Positions 21,550 through 23,832 of a stretch of DNA of 23,832 nt are shown one piece after another. The position numbers and the translations under genes are program-made. Under the pieces are notes generated by a model. That model worked only from the letters and a program-made list of their open reading frames with translations, did no database searches and had not been told where the DNA came from. Each line of letters begins with the position of its first letter. The first letter of the stretch is position 1. The stretch lies in the NCBI GenBank assembly GCA_030066455.1, contig JASJBQ010000008.1, positions 1 through 23,832 on the forward strand, in the 5' to 3' direction. The DNA comes from Desulfobacterales bacterium. GTDB taxonomy: Bacteria; Desulfobacterota; Desulfobacteria; Desulfobacterales; UBA5852.

Positions 21550-23832
21550 TTACAATTTCGGCGGCGCAAGCTCGATGGGTACGGGCTTCGTGTGCCATAT
21601 CTTATCGCAGTATTCCCGGATGGACCGGTCGGACGAGAATTTGCCCATGCGGGCCACGTTGAGGATGGCGGCGCGGGTCCAGTCCTTTTTTTGGCGGTAA
21701 AGCGCGCCCACCTTGTCCTGGCAATCGATATAGGACCGGTAGTCCGCCAGTACCAGGTACGCGTCCCATTTCAGCAGGGAATCCACCAGGGGCGCATATA
21801 GTGATTCGTCGCCGCGGGAAAAGATGCCGGAGCCGATCTGGTCGATCACCATACGCAGCTCCTCGTCCGCATCGTAACGATCGCGGGGGTTGTAGCCGCC
21901 GGCCTTGGTATCCTTCACCTCTTCGGCGGTCAGGCCGAAAAGGAAAAAGTTGTCGGCACCGACCTCTTCGCGGATTTCAATGTTGGCCCCGTCCAGCGTG
22001 CCGATGGTCAAAGCCCCGTTCATGGAAAATTTCATGTTGCCGGTGCCGGAGGCTTCCTTGCCGGCCAGGGAGATCTGCTCGGACAAATCCGCCGCCGGGT
22101 AGATCAACTGGGCGCTTTTGACGTTGAAGTCCGGAAGGAAGGCCACCTTGAGCCGGCCGTCGATGTCGGTGTCGGTGTTGACCACCTCGGCCACCCCGTT
22201 GACCAGCCGGATGATCAGCTTGGCCAGATGATACCCGGGGGCCGCCTTGCCACCGAAAATAAAGGTGCGCGGGGTGATGTCAATCTCCGGGTTCTGCTTG
22301 ATACGGTTATAGAGCGTAATGATGTGCAATATGCAGAGATGTTGGCGCTTGTACTCATGGATGCGCTTGACCAGAATGTCGAACAACGATTCCGGAACGA
22401 TATCGACCCCGGTGCGTTCCTGAACGAGTGCGGCCAGCCGCTGCTTGTTCTGGTGTTTGACCGCCTGCCAGTCGGCTTGAAAGTCCTTTTGCTCGGCATA
22501 CGTCTCCAGGCCGCGCAGCTCGTCGAGGTTTCGTATCCAGCCGTCGCCGATCTTCTCGGTGATCAGGCGGGCGAGACCCGGGTTGCTCAACGCCACGAAC
22601 CGACGCGGGGTGACGCCGTTGGTCACGTTGTGGAACTTTTCCGGCATCATTTCGTAGAAATCCCGCAGGACCGTCGCTTTGACCAGGTCGGTGTGCAAAG
22701 CCGCCACCCCGTTGATGGCGTGACTGCCGACGCAGGCCAGGTTGGCCATGCGCACATATTTCCCCCCGCTTTCGTCGATCAACGACATGCGGGCCAACCG
22801 GTCGTCGTCGCCCGGAAAACGAAGTTTGACGCTGTCCATGAACCGCCGGTTGATCTCGTAGATGATTTCCAGGTGGCGCGGGAGCACTTTCTGGAAAAGG
22901 GTTAAGGGCCACTTTTCCAGGGCTTCCGGCAACAGGGTGTGGTTGGTATAGCCGCAGGTGGCCACGGTGACCTGCCAGGCCTGGCCCCACTCCATCTGGT
23001 GTTCGTCCACCAGCAGCCGCATCAATTCGGCCACGGCCACGGCCGGGTGCGTGTCGTTCAACTGTACGGCCCACAGTTCGTGAAGGTTGTCCAGGCGTTT
23101 AAAGACCTCGAGATGCATTGCGACGATGTTCTGCAGCGAGCACGAAACCATCAAGTACTGCTGCTCGAGCCGCAACTGCTTGCCGGCGATCGGCTCGTCG
23201 TTGGGATAGAGGACCTTGGTCAGGTTTTCGGATGCCATTTTCTCATCCACCGAACCGTAATAGTCGCCCGTGTTGAAGGCCTGAAAGTCGAAGGATTCGA
23301 TGGCCTCGGCCTTCCACAGGCGCAGCGTGTTGCAGGTGTTGACACGATAACCTGAAATGCCCGAGTCATAGGGCGTACCTTTGACCATCCGCTCCGGTAT
23401 CCAGCGGACACGCTCGTACCCGCCGGCATCCTGGAACCGCTCGGTGTGGCCGCCCAGCTTGACCTCGAAATGAACTTCCGGGCGGCAGATCTCCCAGGGG
23501 TTGCCCAGGCGCAGCCAGTTGTCCGTCATCTCCACCTGCCAGCCGTCGCGGATTTCCTGGTGAAAGATACCGTGCTCGTAGCGCAGGCCAAAGCCGATAG
23601 CCGGGACTTCCAATGTCGCCAGGGAGTCCAGAAAGCAGGCGGCCAGGCGGCCCAGCCCGCCGTTGCCCAATCCGGGTTCTTCTTCCTGTTCGAGCAGTTT
23701 GTCCAGATTCTGGTTGCCGGCCTCGACGGCCCGGCGTACCTTGTCTTCGAGCCCCAGATTGAGCAGATTGTTGCCCAGATGGGGCCCCATGAGAAATTCC
23801 GCCGACAGATAGCAGACGATCTTGACGCCCTT
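21550..23832 (-). CDS. glgP: Glycogen/maltodextrin phosphorylase GlgP, 5' end outside the window
   Basis: The phosphorylase releases glucose-1-phosphate from alpha-1,4-glucan ends. The C-terminal 760 residues are visible, and the frame runs to the window edge through CYLSAEFLMGPHLGNNL, the conserved N-terminal motif. About 60-80 residues are therefore missing, and the Met at 23790 is internal. Signatures are GNGGLGRLAACFLDSLATL, GYRVNTCNTLRLW, QLNDTHPAVAVAEL, VTNGVTPRRF, and EASGTGNMKFSMNGALTIG, whose lysine binds PLP. It continues the glycogen-breakdown theme with glgX and malQ. A 170-nt gap separates it from zwf, so it may or may not share the same transcript. Confidence 0.95.
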   Translation of the reverse strand, partial: KGVKIVCYLSAEFLMGPHLGNNLLNLGLEDKVRRAVEAGNQNLDKLLEQEEEPGLGNGGLGRLAACFLDSLATLEVPAIGFGLRYEHGIFHQEIRDGWQVEMTDNWLRLGNPWEICRPEVHFEVKLGGHTERFQDAGGYERVRWIPERMVKGTPYDSGISGYRVNTCNTLRLWKAEAIESFDFQAFNTGDYYGSVDEKMASENLTKVLYPNDEPIAGKQLRLEQQYLMVSCSLQNIVAMHLEVFKRLDNLHELWAVQLNDTHPAVAVAELMRLLVDEHQMEWGQAWQVTVATCGYTNHTLLPEALEKWPLTLFQKVLPRHLEIIYEINRRFMDSVKLRFPGDDDRLARMSLIDESGGKYVRMANLACVGSHAINGVAALHTDLVKATVLRDFYEMMPEKFHNVTNGVTPRRFVALSNPGLARLITEKIGDGWIRNLDELRGLETYAEQKDFQADWQAVKHQNKQRLAALVQERTGVDIVPESLFDILVKRIHEYKRQHLCILHIITLYNRIKQNPEIDITPRTFIFGGKAAPGYHLAKLIIRLVNGVAEVVNTDTDIDGRLKVAFLPDFNVKSAQLIYPAADLSEQISLAGKEASGTGNMKFSMNGALTIGTLDGANIEIREEVGADNFFLFGLTAEEVKDTKAGGYNPRDRYDADEELRMVIDQIGSGIFSRGDESLYAPLVDSLLKWDAYLVLADYRSYIDCQDKVGALYRQKKDWTRAAILNVARMGKFSSDRSIREYCDKIWHTKPVPIELAPPKL

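Noticed and set aside
1..23832. CRISPR array, insertion sequence, prophage or tRNA
   Set aside because: No regularly spaced repeats, transposase motifs, phage genes or cloverleaf structures were found on reading either strand.

Overview
The window looks like chromosomal DNA of a GC-rich (about 60% or more) anaerobic deltaproteobacterium, most probably a Desulfobacterota / Desulfobacterales-type sulfate reducer. The evidence is the PxxKW-type cysteine-rich small protein, a dual-CXXC small protein with an in-frame UGA (a probable selenoprotein), and the style of the intergenic repeats. This placement is inference, since no rRNA or other phylogenetic marker is present. No tRNA, rRNA, CRISPR array, insertion sequence or phage gene was recognised.

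Layout. 1-2020: a gene-poor, lower-GC segment with a frameshifted gene remnant and a DUF900-type alpha/beta hydrolase (minus). 2021-4008: argJ then an RluB-type pseudouridine synthase (minus). 4354-6239: a plus-strand run of a 60-residue dual-CXXC protein read through a UGA codon, an AEC-family transporter and truA. 6268-8178: a ClC chloride transporter/channel with CBS domains (minus), divergent from a MocR-like class I aminotransferase (8314-9591, plus). 9949-10227: the PxxKW protein (minus) with a near-consensus promoter, a full anti-SD match and a TTG start. 10737-12068: 6-phosphofructokinase (plus). 12124-23832: eight same-strand (minus) genes, transcribed glgP (cut by the window edge), zwf, pgl, edd, eda, glgX, a fatty acid hydroxylase-like gene and malQ.

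The last block forms a coherent route. GlgP, GlgX and MalQ take glycogen or maltodextrin apart to glucose-1-phosphate and glucose. Zwf, Pgl, Edd and Eda convert glucose-6-phosphate through the Entner-Doudoroff pathway to pyruvate and glyceraldehyde-3-phosphate with NAD(P)H. The neighbouring Pfk supplies the competing upper-glycolysis step. The membrane hydroxylase inside this cluster is the one member with no obvious place in the route.

The most interesting item is the gene at 4354-4536. Ordinary gene calling would miss it because of its in-frame UGA (4414-4416). A 6-bp hairpin with a G-containing loop sits about 15 nt downstream, as expected of a bacterial SECIS element. The gene has a good ribosome binding site, and its cysteine pattern continues on both sides of the UGA.
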